Below are positions 9,361 through 19,203 of a stretch of 60,598 bases of DNA, in pieces (positions within the stretch are counted from its first letter, which is position 1; each line of letters opens with the position of its first letter). The notes under the pieces were generated by a model. It searched no databases, was not told the origin of the DNA, and was given only the letters and a program-made list of their open reading frames with translations. Source of the stretch: an uncultured Aliivibrio sp. (GTDB lineage Bacteria > Pseudomonadota > Gammaproteobacteria > Enterobacterales > Vibrionaceae); contig NZ_CAMLHO010000023.1 in assembly GCF_946479765.1 (NCBI RefSeq), positions 1 through 60,598 on the forward strand, read 5' to 3'. The translations under genes were made by a program, and so were the position numbers.

Positions 9361-10197
9361 TTATTTCTGAATTAAAGGTAATAATTTCTTTAGCTTGTTC
9401 ATTTCTCGCTCAGCCAACTCTTGATAACAATGGTCTTTGAGCAATTGATGGCCTAGCGAAAACCATAGTGCCCCCATAAAGCACACCCAAGGCGTCCAAT
9501 AGGCCACCGCTTTTTGCCAAGGTTCGATGTCAAAATTACGTTGACGACAGTAATTAAAAACAACCTCATCAACAGCAAATTGATTCGCAATAATCATCGT
9601 AGTTAAATCTTGACTCGGATCACCGATAGAAGCGTACTCCCAATCAATTAGGCCATGGCCTTCTTCTTTTACAATTATATTATAAGCGCCAATATCGTAA
9701 TGGCATAAACAAGGTGTAAACAAAGCCCGTTCTTCTTTTTTAGAAAAATAATCAACGTAAGTTTGCATTTCTCTTGTTTGATTTTCTATTTCTAATGATG
9801 ACCAGTAATTCAAAATACGTAATTTCAAACTCATCACATCATTTTTAAGCTCATCAGTGAAGTCATCTGTTGTCAGTTGGTGAACGGAGACTAATAGCTC
9901 AACGGCAACGTTTTGAGCTTTATCAAGGGCAAGCATTTCCCCATCAAACCATTCAACTAATAAACCATGTTCATTCGAGTTATGTACTCTTGGGGTAAAA
10001 GGTACCGCATGTAACGCCATTAAGATGTCACGTTCTTTATCTCGATCTGCACCAAGTAACTTCGCTTGATCTGAAACAGGACGCCAAACAAAAGTTCCTT
10101 CTTTTGCTTCTACTTTTAAACAAGCATTGGTTAACCCACCAGATAGTAATGATATCTTACGAAGGTTTAATCCAAATTCATTAAAATTAATATCCAT
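9361..10197 (-). CDS. thiK: Thiamine kinase-like phosphotransferase (ThiK/YcfN)
   Basis: The protein has an aminoglycoside/choline kinase fold: a lipid-kinase-like N-lobe, the catalytic loop CHYDIGAYNI and the metal-binding IDWEYASIGDPSQD. ThiK phosphorylates salvaged thiamine. The frame is open from 10278, but the ATG at 10197 is preferred: it follows AGGA, and the family-like sequence begins there, giving 278 residues. Its position between ycfP and lpoB, as in E. coli, supports ThiK over a generic choline kinase. The substrate is otherwise unproven. Confidence 0.78.
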   Translation of the reverse strand: MDINFNEFGLNLRKISLLSGGLTNACLKVEAKEGTFVWRPVSDQAKLLGADRDKERDILMALHAVPFTPRVHNSNEHGLLVEWFDGEMLALDKAQNVAVELLVSVHQLTTDDFTDELKNDVMSLKLRILNYWSSLEIENQTREMQTYVDYFSKKEERALFTPCLCHYDIGAYNIIVKEEGHGLIDWEYASIGDPSQDLTTMIIANQFAVDEVVFNYCRQRNFDIEPWQKAVAYWTPWVCFMGALWFSLGHQLLKDHCYQELAEREMNKLKKLLPLIQK

Positions 10198-10477
10198 AGT
10201 CCTGCTCAAAAAATACCGACATAACATAGTGTTAGATAAGTCTATCACAACTGTGTATTCCGTTTGATTTTGTCTCAAAATTACGCCATAAATTGATTTT
10301 GCATTATTCGTAATTATATCTATTCAAACTTGATTTTTTGGATTAATATCCGCGGCCTACGCGTCTCTTGAGGTTTAACGATTATACAGCTCTCACCTGA
10401 CGTACTTATTACATACCTTTCCAAATAAGCGGTTAATCATACACTTAAAGTAGACTGGTGTTATTTAGGATCGAGAG

Positions 10478-11221
10478 ATGTCCTCTAACGCTTTATATAC
10501 TGATTTATCTGGCTATTACGATTTAATGTGTGCTGATATCGACTATCAAGAACAAAGTAATTTTGTCCGTCGTATACATCAAATCTTTGGTAATCAAGGA
10601 AGAGATTATCTCGATTTAGCTTGTGGCACAGGTCCACACGTTAAACATTTTATTAACTACGGATATCAAGCAAAAGGCTTAGACATTAATCAACCAATGC
10701 TTGACCTTGCAAAGCTGCGTAACCCTGATGCTGAATTTATTTTACATGATATGAGTAACTTTACGGTTGATGAACCTTTAGATTTAATCACCTGTTTTCT
10801 TTATTCAATTCATTACAATGCAAATATTGAAAAACTGGCAGAATGCATTGCCAGTGCTCATGCTGCATTAAAGGCTGAAGGCGTACTGTGCTTTAACTCT
10901 GTAGCAAGAAACAAAATCGACAATCGCTCATTTGTAAAACACGCCGTAGAGCATGAAGGTAGCCAATTTACCTTCCAATCAGGTTGGAACTATTGTGGTG
11001 AAGGTGAGCAACAACACTTATTGCTTAAAATAGAAAAAACAACAGATGGCGTGACAGAAATTTGGGATGATAAGCACCCAATGGTTGCGGTTGATTTTGA
11101 ACAGCTGCAAACACTGCTAGAACCTTACTTTGAGGTTCACTTATTTGAACATGATTATGAAAAAATAATACCATTAAATGATAACTCAGGTAATGCTATT
11201 ATTGTTTGTGTAAAGAAATAA
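10478..11221 (+). CDS. Class I SAM-dependent methyltransferase
   Basis: The 247-residue soluble protein has motif I LDLACGTGPH (about 44-53) for S-adenosylmethionine binding, the acidic D of GLDINQPML after strand 2, and a DLITCFLYSIHY strand-4 region. These place it in the small-molecule methyltransferase class; the substrate cannot be read from the sequence. The gene stands alone, divergent from thiK, and is part of the material inserted into the ndh-to-hinT block. A GGATCGAGAG ribosome binding region precedes the ATG. Confidence 0.85.
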   Translation: MSSNALYTDLSGYYDLMCADIDYQEQSNFVRRIHQIFGNQGRDYLDLACGTGPHVKHFINYGYQAKGLDINQPMLDLAKLRNPDAEFILHDMSNFTVDEPLDLITCFLYSIHYNANIEKLAECIASAHAALKAEGVLCFNSVARNKIDNRSFVKHAVEHEGSQFTFQSGWNYCGEGEQQHLLLKIEKTTDGVTEIWDDKHPMVAVDFEQLQTLLEPYFEVHLFEHDYEKIIPLNDNSGNAIIVCVKK

Positions 11222-11459
11222 TTGAAATACCACTAACTTACACATCTACTAACAAAGCAGATAATAACGACTTAATGTAACTTGATGTAACTTAAGTTGT
11301 TATAATGCTGGCAACGATAAATAAAAAACCAATTAAAACAAAGACATAACAGCAGATTCCCAACCAGTAAAATTAGATCATTTAATCTAGATAAATATGG
11401 AATAAGAATAAATAACATGTAAAATACATTCTAATACCATATTAATCTGAATCATTTAA

Positions 11460-13321
11460 ATGATAAAAAAAATCACGTCTATCTTTTGTATTGTTATCTT
11501 AATTATTTTAACACTTACACTTATCGCCTCTGAAAAATTCTTAAAGGAATATAAAGAGGTAAATATGGCTCATGCAAACGATTTAGCTTTAAATGTCGTT
11601 GAATCTAGTTATAACGCCGCAATTGATGGGCTACTTGGTACAGTGTCCTCTTTATCTGCCGCGATAGAACTCAACCCTAACGAACCATTTAATGAACCTC
11701 TAATTTTAAATAACATAAATGATATCGTAAAAGCAAACAAAGCCTATAAGAACGTCATATTAACTAAATTAAATGGCGATGTATTTTCTGTATCGGCTAA
11801 TGGTTGGACCCTACTTTTAATGCGATTAAAGAAAATCGTGAATGGTTTAACACTATTATACGAGATAATAATATATCAAACATATCTGACCCTTATCTAT
11901 CTAATGATGGTGGATATGAAATGACCGTTAGTACTCCTCTTCTATTCAATAAAAAAGTTGTCGGTGTATTAGCTGTCGTTGTCGATTTAAACACATTGAT
12001 GCCAAATACTGGTATTGAATTTGCGCTAACTACTCAAGATGGTTATATCATCGCTATAGATAATAGCTCTCAAGACTGGTTATCTAAAAACTTATTTGAA
12101 GTTCGACCAACCTATAAAGCAATTCAAGACAAACCAATGGTTCTTGATACCCCTTCTGGTTCTCTATATAGCCTATTTAAAACACCATTTACTCATGGTG
12201 TTACTGGTTACATTTTCACCAACCAGACAATGACATCAGACAATGCAAGAAGTATACAAACCGCTTTAATTGCTGTGTTAATCACTATTGCTGTACTATT
12301 AACCCTTGCTCAATTTATTGTTGTACGTCACGAACTGTCTCACGTTAAAACTGTTGTTGATAGCATTGGTCGTATGGCAAACGGGGATTTTCAATCAATC
12401 AATATACCTAAAACTGGCAATGAAATTGATCTAATCACCAATTCATTAACCCAGCTACAGCATCGTGTTAATACCGTAATGGTTAGTACTAGCGCCATTA
12501 CAAACAAATTATCAGAACATCAAGAGCAGATATCCATCATCGCTACTCATAATGTTAACCGTTCTGAAACAGAGCTTCATCATATTGATCAGGTAGCTAC
12601 CGCAATTAGCCAAATGGCAACAACTGCACATAGCATTGCAGCTAATGCATTAACAGCCGAAGGTGAAACCAGCGCAACTCTAACTCTATCGTCTTCAAGC
12701 TTAAATACATTACAACAATCATCACAAATCGTTAATCAAGTATCATCTTCTGTCAAAGAATCTGCGGGTATTTTTGAAGAGCTTAAAACATTGTCTGATA
12801 ACATCAGTTCTGTTGTAGATGTTATTGGCAATATTTCAAACCAAACCAATTTACTTGCATTGAATGCTGCTATTGAAGCCGCACGAGCTGGCGAACAAGG
12901 CCGTGGTTTCGCTGTCGTTGCTGATGAAGTTCGTGCATTAGCGGTGAAAACTCAAACGTCGACTGAAGATATACAAAATATCATTACTACACTACAGGCT
13001 GGAGCAACGAAAGCGGCGGGGGCAATGGAAAGTAACGTTCAGTTAACTAGCGAACTTGCCGTCATTTCAGATGAAATTGAAAGTGCTTTCAATGATATAT
13101 CAAGCAAAGTATCCTTACTTGTTGATATTAACTCTTCGGTAGCAACAACCTCTGAAGAACAATCCACCGTAAATCAAAACATAGCTCAAAATGTAAACGA
13201 TATTAAAAATATGGTTGTAGATAATTTAGCAGGAATGAATGATGCTATTGACTCTAATCGTGAAATGGTTACTTTAGTTGAAGAACTAAAAAATGAAGTA
13301 AGCTTCTTTAAAGTTAGTTAA
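11460..13321 (+). pseudogene. Methyl-accepting chemotaxis protein with a -1 frameshift
   Basis: Two overlapping frames make one receptor. The first (11460-11924) encodes the N-terminal membrane helix and the start of a dCache-like sensor. The second, open from 11804, gives the rest of the sensor, a second membrane helix near residues 150-170 of that part, a HAMP region and the signalling domain with the hairpin [20 protein letters not shown]. Around 11802-11810 the sequence reads GGT TGG ACC; one extra G would restore N-G-W-D-P-T-F and join the frames, so a single G appears lost near 11806-11808. The downstream frame has only a TTG as a start. It is a pseudogene unless this is a sequencing error. 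The ribosome binding site at 11460 is weak. Confidence 0.85.
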
Positions 13322-13358
13322 AATCACGCTTATCAATCAAAATAAATTATCCATAGAC

Positions 13359-13396
13359 AAAAAAACACCCTCAACCTAATGGATGAGGGTGTTTTT
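13359..13396 (+). terminator. Terminator after the frameshifted chemoreceptor
   Basis: Stem AAAACACCCTCA / TGAGGGTGTTTT followed by T-rich DNA, 40 bp past the stop codon. Confidence 0.85.
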
Positions 13397-13423
13397 CTAT
13401 TTCTATTTCTATTTCTATTTCTA
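13394..13423. repeat. Hexanucleotide repeat (TTTCTA)5
   Basis: Five exact TTTCTA units run directly on from the terminator. They lie between the chemoreceptor and the yggL-like gene, in noncoding DNA. Confidence 0.9.
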
Positions 13424-13478
13424 TTAATCAATTATGTCTTAATGACTAAATAAGTCACAGAGCAAGTTCGAATAATAC

Positions 13479-13817
13479 TTATAGGTAGTTAGCGTCAAGT
13501 AACTCGCTGATCTCAACTTTACTTACTTCAGAACGGCTGTCTAGCCAGTTAGCAACTAAAAGCTGCTCTTCTGCTGTTGCTGAATGGTAACGCTCAACTG
13601 AACATACAAAGCCTTCAAATAGCTCAAGACCACCACCACAGAAGCATAAATCGATGCTGTTGATGTAATCAATGAATTCATCTACAAACACATCATACTG
13701 ATCGAAGTCTTTAAATTTAGTAACACAGCTTACTTCAAAACCAAGAAGCGCAAACTCACCTAGGTATAATTTTTTACGAATACGGCGATTTTTGTTTTCT
13801 AACTTGTTAAGTTTCAT
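13479..13817 (-). CDS. yggL: YggL family protein (DUF469)
   Basis: The 112-residue protein resembles E. coli YggL (108 residues): NRRIRKKLYLGEFALLGF near the N-terminus, an acidic middle DEFIDYI, a CGGGLELFEGFVC block in place of the E. coli GSGYLAWEGLIC, and the conserved end WLDSR...ISELLDANY. YggL binds the 50S ribosomal subunit in E. coli; the detailed role is unclear. It is transcribed alone. Here it lies next to lpoB, not in the usual E. coli trmB/mutY neighbourhood. Confidence 0.83.
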   Translation of the reverse strand: MKLNKLENKNRRIRKKLYLGEFALLGFEVSCVTKFKDFDQYDVFVDEFIDYINSIDLCFCGGGLELFEGFVCSVERYHSATAEEQLLVANWLDSRSEVSKVEISELLDANYL

Positions 13818-13913
13818 AGCATTTCTCTCTTTGATTTATCTAGCCTTATTTATACTCCTTTCCGTCACTTTTCCCAAGCTTTGATTGAAAGAAAATAAAT
13901 AAGTTTTCATACA

Positions 13914-13948
13914 CACAAAAGTCAGAGCAGTTTCCTACTCTGGCTTTG
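13914..13948 (-). terminator. Probable terminator of the lpoB operon
   Basis: On the minus strand a stem GCCAGAG / CTCTGAC (one wobble) ends in TTTTG, about 25 bp after the lpoB stop codon. Confidence 0.55.
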
Positions 13949-13976
13949 TTAAATGTTCAAATTAGAGTTGGGGTAA

Positions 13977-14567
13977 TTACCAACCTAATAGGCTTTTCTC
14001 TTGCTGTTTACGGATTTCAGTTTCATCAGCCCACTCGATGAGGCCTGTTTCTAAATCCATTAAACGCATTGTCATTTTGTAATATACGTCTTTATCGCTA
14101 CCCGCATTTTTTACGATGCTAGACAGGTTACCGTAAAGCATGTATTGAGCGCCAACCATTTTACCAAATTGAATCGCAGTATTTTGATTTACTAGCTCAT
14201 CATTATTTTGGAAATTCAGTTGCGTACGAACCGCTTCAACACGATCCATATCAACAAAACGGAACTTACCAGAGTTAAGCAATTTAGTACTGATTGAGTC
14301 AGTTACTGATTCTGTATCAATGTGCTCGCTTGTTTTGTTCTTAATGCTTTCAACAAAAACAATTGGACGATTACCTTGAGTAATTTGGGCAACAGCACCA
14401 GAAGAAAGCATGCTCTCAGTCATCTCTCCCGCAATCTTTTGTAGATCAGTTGAACCAAAATCTACTGTTGTTGTTTCAACTGCTTGAGCGTCACCGTAGC
14501 TTACTTTATTAGAACAGCCACCGAGTAATACCGCTAAACCTAGTAATGCAATTACACTTTTCTTCAT
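13977..14567 (-). CDS. lpoB: Penicillin-binding protein activator lipoprotein LpoB
   Basis: The 196-residue lipoprotein has signal peptide MKKSVIALLGLAVLLGGC, with the lipobox cysteine at residue 18, a short disordered linker, and the compact LpoB domain (about 45-196) containing IVFVESIKNKTSEHID and the late LETGLIEWADE. LpoB spans the periplasm from the outer membrane and activates PBP1B in peptidoglycan synthesis. It is the last gene of a three-gene lipoprotein operon (COG3014 protein, YcfL, LpoB), 30 bp after ycfL, as in other gammaproteobacteria. Confidence 0.93.
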   Translation of the reverse strand: MKKSVIALLGLAVLLGGCSNKVSYGDAQAVETTTVDFGSTDLQKIAGEMTESMLSSGAVAQITQGNRPIVFVESIKNKTSEHIDTESVTDSISTKLLNSGKFRFVDMDRVEAVRTQLNFQNNDELVNQNTAIQFGKMVGAQYMLYGNLSSIVKNAGSDKDVYYKMTMRLMDLETGLIEWADETEIRKQQEKSLLGW

Positions 14568-14597
14568 CTTTATTTTCCTCTAGTGAGTGTTTTTAAA

Positions 14598-14987
14598 TTA
14601 TTCTAATGTACGGATCTGAACTCTAAATTGAGTTGCTTCAGGCTTCATTGCTACCCCTTGAATACTCATGGTATCTAAACCACGAACAATAAAAGTGCGC
14701 CAAGGTGAATCAGAACCATTCACTTCTAAACCTTGAGCATCATACCAGTAAAAACGATACTGAAGCTGTTGATCCCCTGTGAATTTACTTGTAACTGACA
14801 CAATACCACGAACTAAACCATTATTATCTTGAGTACTGATCTGCTCCACTGATAAACGGTGTCCAAGTACATTATCGCCAAAAAGTACTTTTTGCGTACT
14901 GCTATCAACACTAATACCCGCAGTTTGGCTTGAACTACAAGCAGCCAGTGCCAATGGTAATAGCAAAACGATAAGCCATTTTTTCAT
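14598..14987 (-). CDS. ycfL: YcfL family lipoprotein (DUF1425)
   Basis: The 129-residue lipoprotein has signal sequence MKKWLIVLLLPLALAAC and the lipidated cysteine at residue 17. The rest is an all-beta domain with the family stretch YRFYWYDAQGLEV. Its function is unknown, but the gene is conserved upstream of lpoB. Its start overlaps the last base of the preceding COG3014 gene, which implies translational coupling. Confidence 0.88.
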   Translation of the reverse strand: MKKWLIVLLLPLALAACSSSQTAGISVDSSTQKVLFGDNVLGHRLSVEQISTQDNNGLVRGIVSVTSKFTGDQQLQYRFYWYDAQGLEVNGSDSPWRTFIVRGLDTMSIQGVAMKPEATQFRVQIRTLE

Positions 14988-16384
14988 TATATTTCTCCTA
15001 ATTGTTTATGCCACCATGTGACAGCGTTTCCTTGCCTTGATACCCAAACGACCACAGTATGGCCTTCTTTGACGGTAAAGTTGAGCTTACTTCCTTGATA
15101 TTGAATCTTGTTTTCACCCGCATCAACATTCATGCTTGTCACACTGATCATTGATGGCAATGTTTGCCAACTACGCGTGTCTGGTTGCTCTGTTAATGAG
15201 TTAAAGATAGTTAATACTGCATTAGCTAACTCTTCTTCTTTGGTGTTTCTTGATGTTTTTCGTAATTCATCTTTAGCCACAACACGCAACGCTTGTCTAA
15301 TGACCATTGCAGGAATACGCTCATTGAGATCATTTCGAGCCATTAACATAACATCAGCCACTTGATCTGATTTTACTGCTGTATTATTGACATTAAGTGG
15401 AAGAAAAACATCTCGATTTATCTTTTTGTAATACGGTAATGCTAGGTTATATTGAACGAAATTACCTTGACTATCCCACATTGGTAATCGTAATCGCCAA
15501 TCAGAGAGCTGTGGTAAAATACCTTGCTCATCAATAATAATGACACGGCTTTCAGTACGACTTGGCACTTGATACGCACCATACTGTTTTTCTAATAGTG
15601 CAATGTCATTACGCATTCCAAGTCGGCGAGCTAATCGCTGGACTGATTCAATCACCGTTTTATTATTGGGTGCGACTGCAAGTGCTCGCTTATAATCAAT
15701 ATAGGCATCACTGTAATTTCGGTTGGTTTCAAACAATAAACCAGAATAATAGAAAAGATACCCATTCTGTACCGCTGCCAACTTATTACCTACGTCTGGA
15801 TAGTTCGCTAAAATCGCACCAACGTTAGCATCTACCCCTTTTTTCTTTGCTTCTTTCTCAGCAGATTGTAACTCTTTCTCACGATCTCTCTTGGCTTGCT
15901 CTTGAATGTAATTTGCTTTTCTAACTTCAATCAATGCGCCTTCTAAATCGTTATTTTTTAAATAATTCAATGAAAGGTAAAGATGCAAATAACCCAATTC
16001 ATAATCGGCGGGTTTATAATCGATCAAGTTATCATTCGTTACCAAAGAGCCAACTTGATTAGCAGAATCTGATACCGAAATCACCGCTTGGTCACTTTGC
16101 ATTCTGGTTGCTTGTTCTGCCCCCTCAAAATTCACTTTACTTTCAGCGTATTGCTCACTCAATAAGGCAACTCGACCGCGCTCTAGATTATCTAGGATAG
16201 GCCCACCGACTTCAGGGGCTTCCTCGCTATACGCTTGTTTAGCCTCGCCATTCTTTACCAACAGATAAGTCTCATCCGTCTGAGCAGAATAGTGGCTAAA
16301 TAAATTTCCAACAGATAGATTGGCGCACCCTGATAACAACAGAGTGAAAGAAAGTACGATGGTTTTTTTTAATATCGACGTCAT
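14987..16384 (-). CDS. COG3014-type outer-membrane lipoprotein with TPR-like repeats
   Basis: The 465-residue protein has a lipoprotein signal peptide ending LLLSGC. Helical repeat segments follow (about 60-260), including ELGYLHLYLSLNYLKNNDLEGA and AYIDYKRALAVAPNNKTVIES, both typical of TPR units, and then a beta-rich C-terminal part. It is first in the lipoprotein operon with ycfL and lpoB, suggesting a role in envelope or peptidoglycan synthesis. E. coli lacks this gene at the locus, but vibrio-type genomes have it, to my knowledge. Confidence 0.8.
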   Translation of the reverse strand: MTSILKKTIVLSFTLLLSGCANLSVGNLFSHYSAQTDETYLLVKNGEAKQAYSEEAPEVGGPILDNLERGRVALLSEQYAESKVNFEGAEQATRMQSDQAVISVSDSANQVGSLVTNDNLIDYKPADYELGYLHLYLSLNYLKNNDLEGALIEVRKANYIQEQAKRDREKELQSAEKEAKKKGVDANVGAILANYPDVGNKLAAVQNGYLFYYSGLLFETNRNYSDAYIDYKRALAVAPNNKTVIESVQRLARRLGMRNDIALLEKQYGAYQVPSRTESRVIIIDEQGILPQLSDWRLRLPMWDSQGNFVQYNLALPYYKKINRDVFLPLNVNNTAVKSDQVADVMLMARNDLNERIPAMVIRQALRVVAKDELRKTSRNTKEEELANAVLTIFNSLTEQPDTRSWQTLPSMISVTSMNVDAGENKIQYQGSKLNFTVKEGHTVVVWVSRQGNAVTWWHKQLGEI

Positions 16385-16405
16385 TAAAATAGAAAAACTC
16401 TCAGT

Positions 16406-16438
16406 TGAAAAAAGTAAGGCTCCGGAATATAGGAGCCT
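16406..16438 (-). terminator. Weak terminator between hinT and the lipoprotein operon
   Basis: Stem AAGGCTCC / GGAGCCTT followed on the minus strand by ACTTTTTTC. It sits in the 67 bp between the hinT stop and the next gene, so readthrough is likely. Confidence 0.55.
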
Positions 16439-16451
16439 TTATAGAGATCTA

Positions 16452-16802
16452 TTAACTTAGCAGCATAGGGCCTAATGGACGACCGCCCACTAGATGCATA
16501 TGAATATGGTATACCTCTTGGCCACCATGTGGATTACAGTTTACAATCAAACGATATCCATCTTCAGCAATGCCTTCCTCAATCGCAATTTTTTTAGCCA
16601 CGGTAAATAAGCGACCCATTACTAGCTCATCTTCTGCTTCTACATCATTTGTAGTTGGGATCAACTTATTAGGAATAATTAATACGTGGCTTGGTGCGCG
16701 TGGATTAATATCACGAAACGCAGTAACTAAATCATCTTGATAAACCACATCCGCAGGGATCTCTTTGCGAATAATTTTACTAAAAATCGTTTCTTCAGCC
16801 AT
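16452..16802 (-). CDS. hinT: HIT-family purine nucleoside phosphoramidase HinT
   Basis: The 116-residue protein carries the histidine triad HIHMHLVGG (near 98-106) that hydrolyses AMP-lysine and related phosphoramidates. N-terminal [16 protein letters not shown] and [10 protein letters not shown] are conserved HinT blocks. It heads the block hinT-COG3014-ycfL-lpoB, matching the E. coli ycfF-ycfL-lpoB order. It is soluble and cytoplasmic. Confidence 0.94.
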   Translation of the reverse strand: MAEETIFSKIIRKEIPADVVYQDDLVTAFRDINPRAPSHVLIIPNKLIPTTNDVEAEDELVMGRLFTVAKKIAIEEGIAEDGYRLIVNCNPHGGQEVYHIHMHLVGGRPLGPMLLS

Positions 16803-17104
16803 GAAGCTTCTCCAATATTACCAAATATTCTATTTTTCATCATTAATCTTAGTATGCGTCACAAATTACTCAAAAACAATAACTTGACCATGAAGTTAGA
16901 CACAAAACCTTCTCAAATTAATAAAACGGCACACGGTTTATTGGAGGGGTATTTATTTTTATTATTAATTTTATAAACAGACTCGCAATTTTATCCTCAA
17001 AATAATCATATCATGAATGTTCACTGTCACTATATTAAGACTTGCGCAACTAATCGACTCATTACCCTAGTCTTAATTCAATTTATACTATAGAGAGATA
17101 GAAC
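16803..17104. other. Intergenic region between hinT and the second chemoreceptor
   Basis: About 300 bp holding divergent promoters. A short plus-strand open frame (to 16976) starts antisense inside hinT and is not convincing. An inverted repeat ATTAAGACT (17034-17042) / AGTCTTAAT (17069-17077), 26 bp apart, lies just before the receptor gene and could be an operator or RNA hairpin. Confidence 0.4.
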
Positions 17105-19096
17105 ATGAACAGTTCGGTAGTACGTCGGATGTATGCAGGATTTTCACTTATCGTGATCTTGTTTATTACGACCGTCATTCTAATGCTCAACGGAACGAGT
17201 AATATCCATAATCAAATGAAATCAGTCTCTTCAGACTCTTTGCCTTTAGTTAGCCTATCTAATGAAACCAGCGTTTCTCTACTGGCTGCTGACAAATCAT
17301 TTAAAGACTTTCTAACCACCCGTGACGCTGCTCAAATGCAGCAATCAAGAGCGCAATTTAGTGCTGCTGAAGAAACCTTTAATGCCACTTTCACTCGTTT
17401 AGTTAACGTAGCAGAACAAAAAAACACTGGGGCTCAACAACGATCTGAACTCGTTGTTATTCAACAAGCCTATTTCAACGAAGCAAGAGTGGCGATGAAT
17501 AATTACCAAGCATTGCTACTTGCCGAGGATGCAAAACAAAAATCTATCCGTAACTTTCAGCGTCTTTATACCGAGCTTAGCGTACGCATGAAAGAGTATG
17601 TGAACGACCAAGAAAGCATTGCGGTTAAAATGATAGCAAAAAGCTATTTTGTAAAATTGGAAGATGCCGAGCTAATCACCTCTGACGCATTAGCAAGCAA
17701 TGACGTTGAGTTTGTAAAAAAAGCAGTGAATCAAAACAAAAAAGCCGTCGCTCATTTGAATTACGCTTATCGCGGCCTTATTAATCAACTTCCACAATTA
17801 AAAGAAATATTTGATAAATCAGTCAATCAATTCAGCTTAGAGGTTGGTAAAAAAGAAGGGATTTTAAATACCCACTTTGCCTACTTAAATGCCAAAGACA
17901 CGCTGTATAACAATATATCTAATCTTGCTCAGCAAATTGACAGTGCTCTAGCTTTACTAACCTCGTTTAATAAATTAGCAAACCAAGATCTACAGCAATC
18001 GTTGCAAGTGGCTGATGATATTTATCAGCAGAGTTTCTATAAAGCCGTGATTCTGGGTATTGTGGTTTCATTACTTTCTACCTTTATTGGTTATCACCTT
18101 GCCTCATCAGTACGCACTCCATTAAAAAATATGTTACGTATTTTAGAGTCATTAACCTCTGGCGACATGACCCAACGAATTGAAACTAAAAACAATACGG
18201 AGTTCAGCCGAGTTTCTCGTCACATCAACACCTTGGCAGACAACCTACAAAAATTGTTACTGCAATTAAGTGCGGCCTCTGATGAGTTAACCACAGTCGC
18301 TCAAAATAACAGTTCAACCGCAGAAAAAGCCAAACAACAACTGCTTAATCAACGAGAAAAAACCACTAGCGTTGCGGCCGCGATGACTCAAATGGAACAT
18401 TCGGTTGTAGAAGTTGCCTCAAGCTCAGAAAGTTCTCTATTAAAAGTACAAGAAGTTGAAGCCGCTTCAGAGCATGGTCAACAGGTTATGCAAAGTAACT
18501 TACAAACGATTGAACAGTTATCAAGCCGCCTTGATGAGTCAGTACAAGCGGTGGGTAATTTACAGAAAGTCAGCAGTGAAATTGGATCTATCTTGGATGT
18601 GATCAATAAAATTGCAGAGCAAACCAATCTATTAGCGTTAAATGCGGCGATTGAAGCGGCTCGTGCTGGTGAGCAAGGTCGAGGCTTTGCGGTGGTTGCC
18701 GATGAAGTACGTATTCTTGCTCAGCGTACTGCAAAATCAACGTCAGAAATTGAAGTCATGATAGCGAACCTTCAATCAAGCTCTAAAACCACCACAACCG
18801 TCATTGAAAGTTGTGTTGTGGATATGCAACAAAGCGTTACGCAAACCAACGAAGCCAATAATGCGATGGTGATGATCCAAAGCTTAATTGATGAGATAAG
18901 CCACATGAGCAACCATATATCTCAAGCAGCCAACGAACAAAGTGCAACCACCACAGAGATTGCACGCAGTTTAGAGGACATCAGCCACATTGCAGAAGAG
19001 AACCAAACCGCAATGAATGATATCGCTAATGTCAGCTCTACATTGAATGAATTAGCACACCAACAAAGTGATATCGTGCATCAGTTTAAAGTTTAG
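17105..19096 (+). CDS. Methyl-accepting chemotaxis protein (helical-bundle sensor)
   Basis: The 663-residue inner-membrane receptor has helix 1 at about 10-30, a long all-helical periplasmic domain (about 35-300), helix 2 at about 311-331 ([19 protein letters not shown]), a HAMP domain (about 332-385), and a cytoplasmic coiled coil with the conserved tip [20 protein letters not shown]. The signal it senses is unknown; the sensor is not a Cache domain. AGAGA precedes the ATG. It is monocistronic, with its own terminator. Confidence 0.93.
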   Translation: MNSSVVRRMYAGFSLIVILFITTVILMLNGTSNIHNQMKSVSSDSLPLVSLSNETSVSLLAADKSFKDFLTTRDAAQMQQSRAQFSAAEETFNATFTRLVNVAEQKNTGAQQRSELVVIQQAYFNEARVAMNNYQALLLAEDAKQKSIRNFQRLYTELSVRMKEYVNDQESIAVKMIAKSYFVKLEDAELITSDALASNDVEFVKKAVNQNKKAVAHLNYAYRGLINQLPQLKEIFDKSVNQFSLEVGKKEGILNTHFAYLNAKDTLYNNISNLAQQIDSALALLTSFNKLANQDLQQSLQVADDIYQQSFYKAVILGIVVSLLSTFIGYHLASSVRTPLKNMLRILESLTSGDMTQRIETKNNTEFSRVSRHINTLADNLQKLLLQLSAASDELTTVAQNNSSTAEKAKQQLLNQREKTTSVAAAMTQMEHSVVEVASSSESSLLKVQEVEAASEHGQQVMQSNLQTIEQLSSRLDESVQAVGNLQKVSSEIGSILDVINKIAEQTNLLALNAAIEAARAGEQGRGFAVVADEVRILAQRTAKSTSEIEVMIANLQSSSKTTTTVIESCVVDMQQSVTQTNEANNAMVMIQSLIDEISHMSNHISQAANEQSATTTEIARSLEDISHIAEENQTAMNDIANVSSTLNELAHQQSDIVHQFKV

Positions 19097-19125
19097 ATTC
19101 TAAAAAACACCAAACTAAAAACGCA

Positions 19126-19157
19126 AAAAAGGTGGATAATGTATCCACCTTTTTTAT
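19126..19157 (+). terminator. Terminator after the second chemoreceptor
   Basis: Perfect stem AAAAAGGTGGATA / TATCCACCTTTTT with a 3-base loop. It is symmetrical and also faces the convergent amylase gene. Confidence 0.9.
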
Positions 19158-19203
19158 ATTCGCTTAAGCGCTTTTTTATACCGTTTCATCTTTTGGTATT
19201 ACA

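Noticed and set aside
13394-13423. TTTCTA repeat as a phase-variation switch
   Set aside because: It is noncoding, downstream of both flanking genes, and six-base units would not shift a frame.
16737-16976. 79-codon plus-strand frame
   Set aside because: Starts antisense inside hinT; the remainder is AT-driven and has no recognisable domain.
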